Below, in pieces: positions 47,292-59,325 of a stretch of DNA of 64,000 bases (position 1 is its first letter; each line of letters opens with the position of its first letter). The notes below the pieces were generated by a model. The model saw only the letters and a program-made list of their open reading frames with translations. It was not told where the DNA came from and did not search any database. The stretch spans positions 17,775,523 to 17,839,522 of the forward strand of contig OW388301.1 in the NCBI GenBank assembly GCA_936450465.1, in the 5' to 3' direction. Position numbers and translations under genes: made by a program. Source of the DNA: Gibbula magus. Taxonomy: Eukaryota; Mollusca; Gastropoda; Trochida; Trochidae.

Positions 47292-47405
47292 AAAAGGTTT
47301 TATTAATTTTTTATATTTTTTTTATTTGTCTTTTAGTTGATTACAAGCATTTGATAAGGTTACAAATACAGGTTTTAAAGTTGTGTCAAGTGCTTTATCA
47401 CATCA
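47292..47405. mobile_element. 114-bp insertion with 6-bp TSD, absent from the paralogous site
   Basis: GATCCA occurs at 47286-47291 and 47406-47411, while the paralogous block has it once (39970-39975). The insert begins 'aaaaggttttatt' and ends 'ctttatcacatca'. Type unknown. Confidence 0.6.
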
Positions 47406-47480
47406 GATCCATCAAGTTGATATTACAAATTGATACAGAAAATCACACCATGAGAACGGGTCTTAAGTAACCTTTCGCGG

Positions 47481-47741
47481 GGCGTGGGTTCGAATCCCGC
47501 CAGGGGCATGGCAACGTTGTCTGCAGTAGAAAACTGTTCTAAACGCAGTAACGTTTGGGTGCAATGCTACACTGAATTTCAGCGTAGTACCCCAAATGGT
47601 TCGCTAGTTCCAGCCGATGCTCGCAGGTTTCACCGCAGTGCATAGCCACATGTCGATGTGGGCTTTCTCCCTGCCATAATACTAGCAGTCGCGATATAAG
47701 TGAAATACTCTTGAAAGCAGCGTTAAACCCCAACTCACTCA
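47481..47741 (+). mobile_element. tRNA-derived SINE, 5'-truncated, 9-bp TSD
   Basis: Begins at the B box (GGTTCGAATCCC at 47487-47498) and runs to the tail 'agcgttaaaccccaactcac'. Exact TSD CTTTCGCGG at 47472-47480 and 47742-47750. It is missing from the paralogous site near 40040, so it inserted after the duplication. The head upstream of the B box is lost. Confidence 0.9.
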
Positions 47742-48997
47742 CTTTCGCGGTGTGTCAGTCTCAATCATTGGCTAAATTAAGCTTTGCAGCATTTCCTTAA
47801 ATTCCACGTGCTAACACAGCTGGGCACCTAAAATACATAGTGGGCTCTGATTTGCTAGCAGAGATACATTAAGGAAATGCGGCAAGGCTTACATTAGCAA
47901 GTGAGATGGAGACTAGGTTATACCTTGCTGAGGGAAGTTGTTAATCTTACTACAAAGCTGAATCCTTCACTTTCATCAAACTGTTTTACTCAATTGCCAT
48001 ACGTTTCTACCTTGAAACTTCTAAGATGATAATGTTGAGATATATCAACCAATCGCATAAGTATTTATTTCTGATATTTTACACTATTTTAGTAACACAA
48101 ATTAAGATTTTTGCAACATTTGAAATCAAACTAATTTCAGTGTCAATATTTCACAATCACTTAAGATGTGAGCGTGGGAGTCCGTGATATTCCATAAGCT
48201 TCAGTTAATAAAAACTCTCAGTAGGAGGAAGTGATGTTATCACTGTACTGCACAGTGGTTAAAGATAAATACTACCTCATCTCTATCTAACTCGAGTGGA
48301 GTTATTGTGGAAATATGTTTTCCTTCATCTAGAACGAAAACGGATCATTTGTTCAATCATGTGGTGATAATTCTGACATTTATCACGGTTTCCATGTTGA
48401 CGATGGACCGTATCTATAAAACAATGTAGACATTTTTCATAGAATTGCGTAGGTCAAATAACTCATCCTCACTATGGAATCAATTTACACTGAGCATATT
48501 TACCTGTCTTACCCCTGTTGACTTTACTAACATAGTCGAACATATTTCATTGACTATTAATCATTTGGGAAGAGGACACATATTGGATAACTTGTTGAAG
48601 TGGCATCGACTGTAGTTACCCTGTCTCAGACCAAAAAGAACATCAGCTTATCTATTTCTAGAAATATTATACTTGGAATTGAATTCCTACACTTGTTGGT
48701 AAGGGTTGTTATGCAAACAGTCGTGGGAGACACTTTAAATATTCTAGTCAGTCAGATATTTGATTAAAATACAGCATTTTCACTGTCACGATCCACAATG
48801 TTAAGCAGACGCTGTGGAGAGACCGTCTATATATTCTTGTCAGTCAGATATTTGATTAAAACCTCTTCGAATTGAGAGACACAAAACCTTCACTGCAATG
48901 ATTCATGCTTCACACTTCATGCTCTTATTTGAAAGTTTTGACAAATTGTTAACGCCCCATAGTGCGCATCTCTTTCTATAGATGTTCTTTCATGCTG

Positions 48998-49135
48998 TTG
49001 GGATAGCGCAGTGGTAAGAGTGTTCAACTACGTATCAAAAGTCTGGAATTCCAATACCGTTAGGGGCCAAGCACCTTTATACATCTTGAGAACTATTCTA
49101 CATACAATTAGGTTCATGTACAATGCTGAACAGAA
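48998..49135 (+). mobile_element. tRNA-derived SINE, 3'-truncated, paralogue of the 41682 copy
   Basis: A box 'tagcgcagtggtaagag' and body to 'caatgctgaac', then replaced by unrelated DNA. Marks the right limit of the duplicated block. Confidence 0.75.
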
Positions 49136-49149
49136 GTACAAAAGAAAAC

Positions 49150-50975
49150 ACACACCTCTGTTGGTTTTATCATATGTATGATTTTCAATATCAAATATCT
49201 TAAGTTTAAGTCCCAATCTAATAGTGAAAAGTGCAAACGTTTAGTCATCAGCCATGGAATACATCTACGTGTTTTTTTTATGTAAACATGTTTCCAAAAT
49301 TACTTTGGATAAAACACAAATGTTATCGACATTTAAGACTTCTTCTTTGTGAAAAGCAATAGATGTGCCACACATTAACAACATTTTAAACATGGCAGAG
49401 GTCATGTTGGTGTAAAATTCATGTTTTGCCCCTGTTTACATTAAACAAAGCTGTTTAACCCCAGTCACCAATGTAATTCATTCAAACTACTACAAACAGA
49501 TATGTGTTATTGTATAATGCCATAATCAAACGCACCTAATGTTTTTAAATTATTGAATTAATCGAAACCAACTAACGTGTGTATTTTCTTTCGCAAGTAG
49601 CTATGAAAAAGTTATGAAAATATCCTAAACAAAGAAAAAAACTAATCGATGGTCGCTGCAGAAATGTATGTGAGCTCGAACCGCGCCTGTGATTGGTTGA
49701 AAGATGACTTCCTGTCCTCATTTCATTGATCGGTCAATAATCACCAAAGGTTAGCTGAACACGCAGTAATTTGCTCGATGTAAAACGGACTTGGTGGACG
49801 TATAACAATACAGCTAGTTTTATGACATCACAGACGATGACATCCGGGAAGTCGCGGTGAAACAATAGTTGCTTAGCAAACGTGATATGTGCACATGTGC
49901 TCATATCAATAATATTAACCTCAACCTCAAAAGCATTGATGCAAGGGGTATCAGTTCAGGATATTTTGAAACAGGCAAGTTGGTCAAACCAATCAACATT
50001 TGGTAAATTTTATTGTAAATCCACCAAATCTTTCCAATCAGCAATTTTACCAGGGTAAACTTTAAATTAACACTTGAATATCTGGCCCCAGGTTATGAGA
50101 TAAAACAAATGTGGCTTTCATCAGCACACGAAGTGTGTGCAATGAATGTTTGGTATTATGAGTAACCGAAGGCAAGATATATACAAAAGTGTGAAACATT
50201 ATCTTAAGTAAATCGTCGTTTTGGAATCTCCTTAACAGGCTACAGCAACGATGCTTCATCGAGTTAAAGTCCAAGAAGGTGAATAATGTCCAAAACATCT
50301 TTAACATAATTTCCATATTCCACAAACATGTAACTTAGCTGTCCAAAATCCATTTTGAAATAATGATTTTAGCACCTCATGTGTGTTTGAACAAACATAA
50401 AAATGAAAATATCATACCCTGATGAATGAAATTGTGAGTACGTATTAACAAAACGTATCAAAGACACTCAGGGTCAACTAAACTGCTAGGCAGAAGAAAG
50501 TAATCTACTCAGTTGTTTTTATCATATGTATGATTTTTGCAAATATCTCACGTTTTCGATGTAATAATCTAAAACTGAAAAGTACAGGTGTTCAGTCAGC
50601 AGTCAAAGATTACTTCTACATGTTTTTTTAAAATTCTTTAAAAAAAATTAAATTTTAAATTCCAAATGTCTTCAAAAATTATTTTTGATGATACACAACT
50701 GTTCATCGACGTATAATAGACATTCTATATGAAAATTAATAAATGGGCCTGATTATGCACACATTAAGAACATTTTAAACATGGTAGGGGTTGTGTTTGT
50801 GTAAATTTCATTTCTTTACCCGGTCTTCATTTAACAAAGATTTTTTTAACTATAATGTAACCACAGACAGAAATCAATTCATCCAAACTACTGCAGATGA
50901 GTATTAATGTATCGTGCAATAGTCAAATGCATCTGATTTCTTTTAAATATTGAATTAATCGAAACAAACTGAGGC
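49150..50975. repeat. Local direct duplication (~1.37 kb apart)
   Basis: 49150-49580 and 50510-50975 share 'ttttatcatatgtatgatttt', split here as ttttatcatatg + tatgatttt, and 'acattttaaacatgg' and 'attgaattaatcgaaac' in the same order. At 49815-49920 lies a copy of 44295-44400 ('gacatccgggaagtcgc'). No coding content seen. Confidence 0.65.
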
Positions 50976-53900
50976 GATAACTTTCTTTTGCCTAGTAGTG
51001 TATCTCCGACAGAAGTGTTTAGGTTTGTACTCTTTTCGAAAATATGGTGACGTTTTTGCCGCTTAGTTTACTTCTCGGTTTGAGATTGAACTCAACACTT
51101 GATTTTTAAGAGAATAGCTGTAGATATGTTTTCTTGATAATAAAAATGCGAATTTTAAATATAAACTTAAAAACTCCTTTCTCTATTGAACCATAACTAA
51201 TATCAATGTTAAGTTTAAGAATTGTATTTTAGTTTTTCCATAAAGTTTAAGCATTTCAGACCACGAGTCCATTTTAACCTGATTACAGCAAAACCAACTC
51301 AAGTGTGAATTTCAATCATGATAACACATCATTTGAATAAGTATATGTACTTATAATTATATGATTGGATTTTTAATTCATTTCATGATGACTAGAGTAT
51401 ATCAGAGGGAACTTTTTTATTCACTAATCTTCATATTTCACACGATACTGAACAAGATAATCAGTAATGTCAGCAATATAGAACATTTCTCAAGCAAAAC
51501 GTTCACCCCTCTCACTAACGACCTGTCGATCCGTTTATGGAATTGTATATGCGTGATTGAGCACGCACCGGGTGGGTTTAAGTCAATACCTCCAACATTC
51601 GGAATCGTCCATGGTTGACGCTCATCGTGTTTATTTACACCAAAGTCAAATGATGATACTGAAGGACTAAAATTATAACCCAACCTGAAGCGTTGCAGTC
51701 AATTCGTATATTGTTCTAATTAGCCTTTTGTAAATGACTAATTACAGAAGCAGTTTTATGTAAAAAGACACGTGTATATTGTATGAACAATGAAGATAAC
51801 ACCATTGATTGTATTGTGATAAGACGTACATTACATTTTCTAAAAGATTGACTGTTTACATGTAGCAAGTATTACTGAATGTAGAATACTTGGCGCCTTT
51901 CTCGTCGAATACCATACAAATTGTAATCTCTTCCAGTGAAGAGTCTAGTTACATGCGATTTCTACTTCACGAGATGATATATATATTGTGTTCTGCTATA
52001 AAGCTATTCTGAGATACAATTATCATATATATTACTTACTTTGAAAACGATGAACTTTGACTGCACCTCACGATGGTAAATACATTATAGCACGAAAACT
52101 AACAACAATCCACGTATCAATATGATACTGATACTAATACTGTAAACCCTCAAATATTTAATAGGTAGTCAACATGTTGACTTGCTAAATACCGATATCA
52201 TCACAAGGCCCTAAAGCCCAAAGCTGTTGATACATATTTCCTTTTTTGAAAAAGGACTTCACCATTATGCTTTGTTTACATAGGTGATGATTCTGTAAAT
52301 GAATTCCTTTCTATGTTGATATGAAAATGTAATGATTCTCTAAGACGATTGTATTAATGTACAGCTGCGTACCGAAAGTTTGCACATGTTTATTTCAGTG
52401 GAAATATCATGTAAATTGACGCTCATTATAACATCAATAAAATTACTTCACATAAAATTACAATGAATCATCATATATCCATGAGGAAAGTAATCATTCT
52501 CAAACGAATCCTGTGATTTTCACGTACGTGGTGCACGTTTATGAACATAAGCATAATTAAAAAGACAGAAGGGGTCAAATTTGGAAGATTAAAATTTCAT
52601 TAATTTACGAATTAAAGTTTTCCTACACACTAACCGAGAATAATTGCATCACAAATAAATTGAATGAGTATAAGAGTAAATATGTGATCTAAGTTTAAAA
52701 CAGTTGATCATTTGCTAAATATTTCACAGCATAAAATGTGGATTGACCCCTGCTCTCTTTAACGAGCTGCCAAAACTGTTTTCTATGAGGTATAAACATA
52801 GATTATGTTATGTAACACTCAACTGTCTTCTTATAATGCAAAACAAACAAACAAAGTGATAGGTGTAGTTTTCTCGTTGTTACAATTCTTCAAAGACATG
52901 CCAACTTACATAATAATTGCACTGAAATACACAAGTAGGGGAACAAACTTTCGGTATGCAGCTGTATTTACCTTGATTATTGATCCTTTTTTACACTGTT
53001 CCCATATGTAATATCCATTGACAAGCAAAGGAAACTTAGAAAATTTAATTAATGAAAGATATCCTCGACATAAATAACCTTCTTTGATTTAAATTTGTTG
53101 ACGCGTCATTACTGTAGGACGTCACAAAACAAGCCAAAACTGGCTTTTTGAGGCTTCTATCTTGTCTAATTAAAGAGATTCCAAAACGACCATTTCTTAA
53201 AACTTGTGTTTCTCAGAGTTATGCATAGATAATGCTTTGAATTTTTTTAGTATTTAGTATTGTTGGGTTCTGAAGACATGATGTAACGCTGTTTCAGTCG
53301 CATTTATCGCCCGTCGATTGAAATATCTTGTATTTTGTATGGGGACGTTTCTTTTGCACGTGAGTTTATATATATGTATATATGCTACGAGTATTCACAA
53401 TATGGTTCATCCAGGTATTATGATATTGTTTTTCGTATGTTCAAACACAAAATAGGATGCTAAAACCATTTGTTTCAAAATTGTTTTGGACACTAGGTTT
53501 GACAGTTGAGTTGATTATATATTGAAATTTGGGTAAATAAATGATACTGTCGATAGTGATACTGTGTGTGAATCATTGAATCAGCGTTGCTGTACAGGAC
53601 GTCATAGAAAAGAGAAAACAATCTCTATTTCACCTTGTTAACAATAGGTCAACAGATAAATAACGTCCATTACAGGCATGTTTTTAGAAACATGAAGAAA
53701 TAATGTTAAGATATTAAAATTTAGTTTAGTTGGATTTTAGAGACATTGTGTAACTGTGTGTCAGTCTTTTTATCAATTGTGGATTAAAAAATTTGGTTAG
53801 TATAATTTTTTTGATTTTATGATGTCTAGTGTTAATCCGTATTGCATTCTGTAAGAGAAGATGCATACATTGAGTCATAAAAATATGTATTAGACACGTG

Positions 53901-54023
53901 TTAAAGTAATAATCGACTTATGACATTCCTTGTTACTGATTTTTTGAGTTTGTCGAAATCACTCATAGACATTTAATATATCTACAAATCGTTAGGACCA
54001 TTCATGCATAACATGAGAGTGAG
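50976..54023. other. Unassigned AT-rich interval
   Basis: No exon, RNA gene or repeat end recognised over about 3 kb. Frames at 51361-51683 overlap on both strands and lack domains. Confidence 0.3.
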
Positions 54024-54024
54024 C

Positions 54025-54060
54025 GGGGGGAGGGGGAGGGGGAAGGGGAGGGGGAGGGGG
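54025..54060. other. G-rich purine tract
   Basis: Six runs of four to six G separated by single or double A over 36 bases on the + strand, in an otherwise AT-rich region. Able to form a G-quadruplex or triplex. Confidence 0.9.
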
Positions 54061-54630
54061 ATGTATTGGGGGATGAAAACTTCTACTCTTACCTTTCTGG
54101 TTTTGATTAAAAATGGTCGTAATTTATGCATGAATGTTTTGTGGAAAGTACTGATAGGTTGTACGTTTATTATTATTGTTAAATGCAGTATTAGGGAAAG
54201 GTTGTTATGCAGCTGGTGTTTAGTTGTTGGAATAAAGATGAAATCATAGAAAGTGTATTTATTATGTATTGGATTAATAATGGTAAAATAGAGAGTCTCT
54301 TGACTTTAATGAGATGCTTTTAAAGGAACATAAGAATAATTCATACTTGATAAGATGGACACGAGTGATATATAAGTGAATAGCTGTAAATATTGGAGAA
54401 AAACCTGAGAGAGCGCCTTAGGTTTGATGTGTTGATTTGAAGGAACAAATAGAAAAATAGTAAAATTAAATGATTATTTGATAAATAAATAAAATGATAT
54501 CTAGTGAAAACGTGAGACATTTTATCTTCTATGTTTAGGATTGTATTTTGTATATCGTGTTTCTGAGGGTCAATACTTCACATAGGTTGAACTTTGAAAG
54601 ATGATACAATGCGTATACATATAATGGTGT

Positions 54631-54930
54631 TAATTAGATCTGATAACATGGTTAGCATCCTACTTGGATTCTGATTATTTCTGAACGAGATGACTCCTTT
54701 ATTTTCTTACTCAGGTCAAACAGGTATATGTGTAATTGACAAATCATGACCAACACAAATCACCCTAGTTTGGTAGGTCCAGTAAGCCTGACCTTTGAAT
54801 GGGTTATAAAACAAGATGGGCGGTTACTTGAGGTATGTCGCTGGGGTAGACTGGTTCTCGACAATGGGAGTAAACGTGTTTACAGGGTTGTGGTTATTGC
54901 TAAATTCCTTACTGAAAAATAGCTTTAAAA
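54631..54930. repeat. Conserved direct repeat, copy 1
   Basis: About 280 bp matching 60209-60490, with long exact stretches such as 'gaggtatgtcgctggggtag' and 'ctggttctcgacaatgggag'. No open frame; no terminal inverted repeats or TSD seen. Confidence 0.8.
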
Positions 54931-55269
54931 ACGTTCAACTCTGTACAACTGTGTGGTAATATTAACAAAGTAATATATTTTCCATAAATTGCAGAAAAAC
55001 AGATATTTGACACTGGGCCAATAATTTGGACCATTAAGTACTGAATTGGTGAACAAGGTTTATTATCCTTTGACGATATGAACAATATATGTGATATTTA
55101 CTTAAATCTAGAATACCTTTAGTATATTTTACTTGAGGCATGTTCTATCATAACTTAAAAAACGATTCATGATGTTTATCTTAATAATATTATGTTTGAC
55201 AATGCAATACTGTCTATGTGCCATAAATTGGCAATTTGTAACTACAATTTTGTATCATTGGCATTGTAC

Positions 55270-55500
55270 ATGGTAAGTTAAGTTGAAAAATGTTAAGTTG
55301 AATGTTCAAGAAAGCAAGTTAAATTTTCAGGAAATATGTTGAATTGTCAAGATACAAACTTATATTTTCAAGTTAAATTTTCAAGCTAAATTTTCAAGAT
55401 TCTATATTAGAAGATAGGATCTTGAATTTTCGAGTTAGCAAGTTGAATTTTCAAGGTAAAATGTTGAATTTTCAAAATACTTAGTGTTAACTTTAGATTC
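55270..55500. repeat. Degenerate 'aagttgaattttc' repeat
   Basis: At least ten loose copies of aagttaaattttcaag/aagttgaattttcaag in about 230 bp. Confidence 0.7.
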
Positions 55501-55679
55501 TAAGTCAAGAATTGTCAAGATAAAACAATGCTTAAGACCCTTAAAGCTTTCTGGACAGACGTACAGATATGTTTGTCTTATTCAGGACTGACATCTACGG
55601 TGGCATATTAGGGCCATCTGTATTTAATTTTTTTATCTTGAAATTTAAAGATATAAGTTGAAATTTCATGACCTACAAA

Positions 55680-55805
55680 TCTACCTCTCACGCTGACGAG
55701 TTCCACACCACAGTCGCATTGTACGTCGCGCCATTTTCTTCAATTCCAGAAAACCGTTTTCTATGGATAGGACTTATCGGGCCGAGTAATGGCGCTAGAT
55801 CACCT
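55680..55805. mobile_element. Relative of the 14.9-kb repeat, TTAA end
   Basis: 'acctacaaatctacctctcac' (21 bases; read as acctacaaatc + tacctctcac) and 'ggacttatcggg' match 14905-15020, and it ends 'gatcacctttaaa', i.e. an AGGTGATC end next to TTAA. The left end is absent. Confidence 0.45.
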
Positions 55806-56302
55806 TTAAATACAACTTGTGAGAGCGGAATTCTTTAATACCATCTTCTTCGATAACAGATTGTGGGCGCATATCATTAACTATTACCAGTAACAAATAG
55901 GGATATAGATGTACATGAGTTGTTTTTACAATGAATTGGAGTTGCGTTGTTTATACAATAAAGAGTATTGTGGTACGAGGTAATATAATGTACGAGTTTG
56001 AGCAAATTGGATGTCAGTTATGTCATGTCAAATACTGAGATTGAGAGTGATTGGAAAGTAGATAAACGTTTATCAAATAAATTAGCTTGTTGTACATGAA
56101 ATGGATTAGGTAGAAACACTTTAATAGTATTGATGAAATACACACTAATATGAAATATAAGTATTGAATATAGTTTAGCAAAAGGTGGAAGGAACTAAAA
56201 CTTAAATATCCGTCGTATTTGTTTAGAGCTTCAGGAAGTACAGCGACGAAGGAAAACAAAACTCATGTATATTTAGTTCCTCCAAGTTTCTTCTCATTCC
56301 AC

Positions 56303-56375
56303 TATGTCGAAACGCCGCCTACAGAGAACAAAGAAGGTGTTTGTTCATAAAAAATGTCTCTTCATCATCTTAACT
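56303..56375. repeat. 'tcgaaacgccgcc..aacaaagaaggtgt' repeat end, copy 3
   Basis: Pattern match to 31935-32000 and to each half of the palindrome at 46002-46086; diverged. Confidence 0.35.
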
Positions 56376-56799
56376 TATAGAATGTCAATCAATAAACGAC
56401 ACTATTAGGCCTACTTGTATTTGAACAGCAAAATGCATACTTCTATTTTTTTTAATATTGGACACACTTTTTTCAGATGGTACGTTGTTTTAAAAACAAT
56501 ATACATTATTTGTAATGAATTTCGAATGTGGTATTGTCAAATGTCTAATAACACTTATTATGGGAAATTAATGATTAAAATTCAAAACAGCACATGTAGT
56601 ACTTTCAAAATACTTTGAATACAACGTTAACTCGAAATGAAATTGCAACCATTAATTCATTCCGTTATATTTTTTGTTATTAGAGTGAGACGTAAGGTGT
56701 TGTGGAAGATTAACACGCTCTTTTGATGAAAATAAACACAAGCAATGACATGTATTGACTTTCATCTGCTCATGTACACACGGTTTTTAGTTTAACTAA

Positions 56800-57401
56800 G
56801 GTGGGGAGCACACTACGTCCGATTTTACTTGCGATGCGTTATGCGATGCGTTAAAAAAACGCAGACAGTGTATTTTTCATTGACCGCGCACACTACGTCC
56901 GATGCGTCAATGCGATGCGATGCGATGCGATGAAAATAGGTGCTGCACCTATTTTTGACGCATCGCAAACGAAATCGCATGAGGGATTCCCTTTTGACGT
57001 CATATTTCGCACGTGTGACAGGGGTTTTTCCTCTCAACTCACTTGGAAGAAACAACTCAAGTGGAAGATACGTAAGGTATGTGTCACGTTGCATGTCACC
57101 CAGAGGCGTAACCCATGTAGCACAAAAAGCAAGTGCCTACACTTTGAAATTCCCAAAAAAACATGTAAAAATGTAATTTTAGGTTTTTGTCATTTTTTCT
57201 GTAATTTATTGGTGACATTCGTCAGATAGCAATAGTCTTCGCAGAAGGTACACTACTCAAATACAGACAAAATGACAAAGCTTTCCTAATATGCAATTTT
57301 TATCGCACTAGCTTAACGCATGTAGTGTTCGCGGAAAAATCGCAACGCAACGCATCGCATAACGCATCGCAAGGAAATTCGGACGTAGTGTGCTCCCACC
57401 C
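56800..57401. mobile_element. Non-autonomous DNA transposon (602 bp), TAA TSD, PIF/Harbinger-like
   Basis: Ends GGTGGGGAGCACACTACGTC and (rc) GGGTGGGAGCACACTACGTC are inverted and continue into 'gcgatgcg' repeats. TAA at 56797-56799 and 57402-57404. A 3-bp TAA target fits PIF/Harbinger. An interior palindrome, 'aggtgctgcacct', occurs near 56938. The frames inside are not transposase. Confidence 0.8.
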
Positions 57402-57411
57402 TAACATGCAG

Positions 57412-59325
57412 TTCTTTGCATTATTGTGCTGCACCTATTTTAGCGCAAACGAAATCGCATGGAGGAATCCCTATCTCACGTCATATTTTACACGTCTCGA
57501 AGGGGTTTCCCCACTCAAACCACATGGGAGGAAAGTGGGTAGGCCTATGTACCATGGGGTACGGGTCAGTTCGTACCAAAACCAGTTCATCACGGTTAGC
57601 TTCGTCTAGGTTGATTCGCCCTGGTAAATGTTGATGTTTGATATCATGAAGTTGTTGTGTGTTTTGTGCCGAAACTGGTTCACTCAAGGTCGCATCGTCC
57701 TGGATCGGTTGCCCTGATATATGTATACGATAAATACAATCAAGCATAGCATAGTAGAAACATTTTTTGTTGTTAAAATATTCTGATTCATCTTGTACTG
57801 AAACCATTTTAGATCAACACTCTGAGTCAACTACTAGCCATCAAATTAATGTATTCTCATTCATTCTGTTGGAAATATTTGTAAAATATTTCTTCCCATC
57901 TTAATTGGCCAATGGATTTATCAAATCTCAATCGGTTAAGCAATTAACATCCTTTGTACTTATAAATATTCTTGATATATTGAATGGTACAATAGGAAAA
58001 AACATGAACCGCTTGTGTATGATTAAAATGTTCCTCTTTCTGAAATATTCAGACACCGCTCTCTTAAAACCTTCGTAGGTGAGAAAGACATATTTACCAT
58101 TCAATTCTTCCAAAGACATCATATTTCCGTCATCAGTCATAATATTTATGAATCAATAGAAAATAAAAAACCTGAACATGATTAAAATGTACTGTGGACA
58201 TGATTAAATGATGCCATGATTAAAGGGGTCAAAATCATTGACAATGTCTGATTAACATATGTAGCTGAGATGACAGAACTGTGTAAGTTATAATTGTAAT
58301 CTATGTATTTGAAATTCTTTTTTTTACTGTACTATCAAATCAGTTAGCCCACATTCTCTTACCACAGAGGTTACTCCTTTCAGATTCCCGATCCTTACAT
58401 CTCTTCTAGAAGGCCAGCATTCCAGCAAAATTCCCTAGCGGGAGAAGGGGAATCTCATACTGTATCCCTGCTTCTTAACCAATGAAAACTCATCTTTCTG
58501 ATGCCATGTCGATCGACATAGCATATGTCCGTACACACTAATGGACTGTATTTGGTATGTGTTTCTGTCGGTCTTCTTTATTTATCAGCATGTTTATGAT
58601 CAATTGTTGTCACAAAATCAAATAGCAAATATATAGTACGTTGAATGAGAAAACGTTTATCGTACGTTTATTGTATCAGTATGACGTGTTCGCCGTCGCA
58701 TTCAGACCAAGTAGAACAGAGGTTATGGTCGGAAATCTGAAGGGAGTAGCCTCTGTGGAAAGAAAATGATTAGCCAATTGTTCCCTATTTTCACGTGTTT
58801 TTTTGCGATGGGTAGGATCGGTCAAATTTATATTACCGAACTCACTCGCGACATGCGGGGTAATTATATGATCATATGTAAATATTAATGTAGGTCTACA
58901 ATGCATACATGTAACTGATGTTTGGGGCGAACCGACCTAGGGTGAACTGGATCTGGTACGAAGCGACCCTGGGGTGAACTGGTTTTAGTACGAACTGACC
59001 CGTGCTATGATTATGTCTTGATCCATAATTACAAATCCTGCTTTTGATATATAACTTTGATTTTTTTTTTATATTACTAGTGCCGACATATACATTTGTT
59101 TTGAAGATGATACTGAAATTTCTTAAACATTTGTAAGACTATTATTTTGATATAGCTATGCTGGCATCCACATCTGTAGAATACAATACACTAGAGATGT
59201 ACAGCACCTTATTTGAATTTAAAACAAAATAAAATGCAATATATAACGCAACGTGTGTAGTGTGCGCGGAAAAACGCATCGCATGACGCATCGCAAAAAT
59301 AATCGGACGTAGTGTGCGCCCAGCC
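57412..59325. mobile_element. Second copy of the same element, disrupted by an inserted transposon
   Basis: 57418-57530 aligns with the interior of the first copy from 56943 on ('gctgcacctattttagcgc..cgaaatcgcatg'), and 59258-59325 is the matching right end ('gcatcgca', 'cggacgtagtgtgcgcccagcc'). Between them lies an unrelated element. The left end is missing. Confidence 0.65.
57560..59004. mobile_element. Inserted DNA element with 'ACGGGTCAGTTCGTAC' ends
   Basis: The left end ACGGGTCAGTTCGTACCAAA and the right end (rc) CACGGGTCAGTTCGTACTAA are inverted, with inner matches 'aaccagttca' and 'ggttgattcgccc'/'ggtcggttcgcccc'. About 1.45 kb. On the minus strand, 58140-57928 encodes a 70-residue frame with SLEELNGKYVFLTYEGFKR and AVSEYFRKRN, well composed but not recognised; it may be a scrap of the element's protein. 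Confidence 0.6.

Larger units (their letters stand above)
29097..49135. repeat. Decayed tandem duplication of ~5-7 kb units
   Basis: Blocks recur in the same order. Block a: 29113-29330, 34975-35200, 35330-35560. Block b: 30600-31260, 35890-36360, 42430-42920. Block c: 32510-32760, 36890-37150, 43140-43400. Block d: 33380-33780, 38680-39100, 45480-45790. Blocks e-g: about 33990-34880 and 45780-46520. A longer duplication joins 39540-41970 with 46860-49135. Copies differ by many substitutions and indels, so the event is old. Intervals between the named blocks within this span are AT-rich and show no gene to me. Confidence 0.85.

Noticed and set aside
51438..51683. 81-codon minus-strand frame with 'DLNPPGACSITH'
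   Set aside because: An equally long + frame overlaps it, and no family resemblance or splice sites support it.
56825..57609. Several frames of 70-108 codons on both strands
   Set aside because: They lie across MITE terminal repeats (gcgatgcg) and change with the repeat; not coding.
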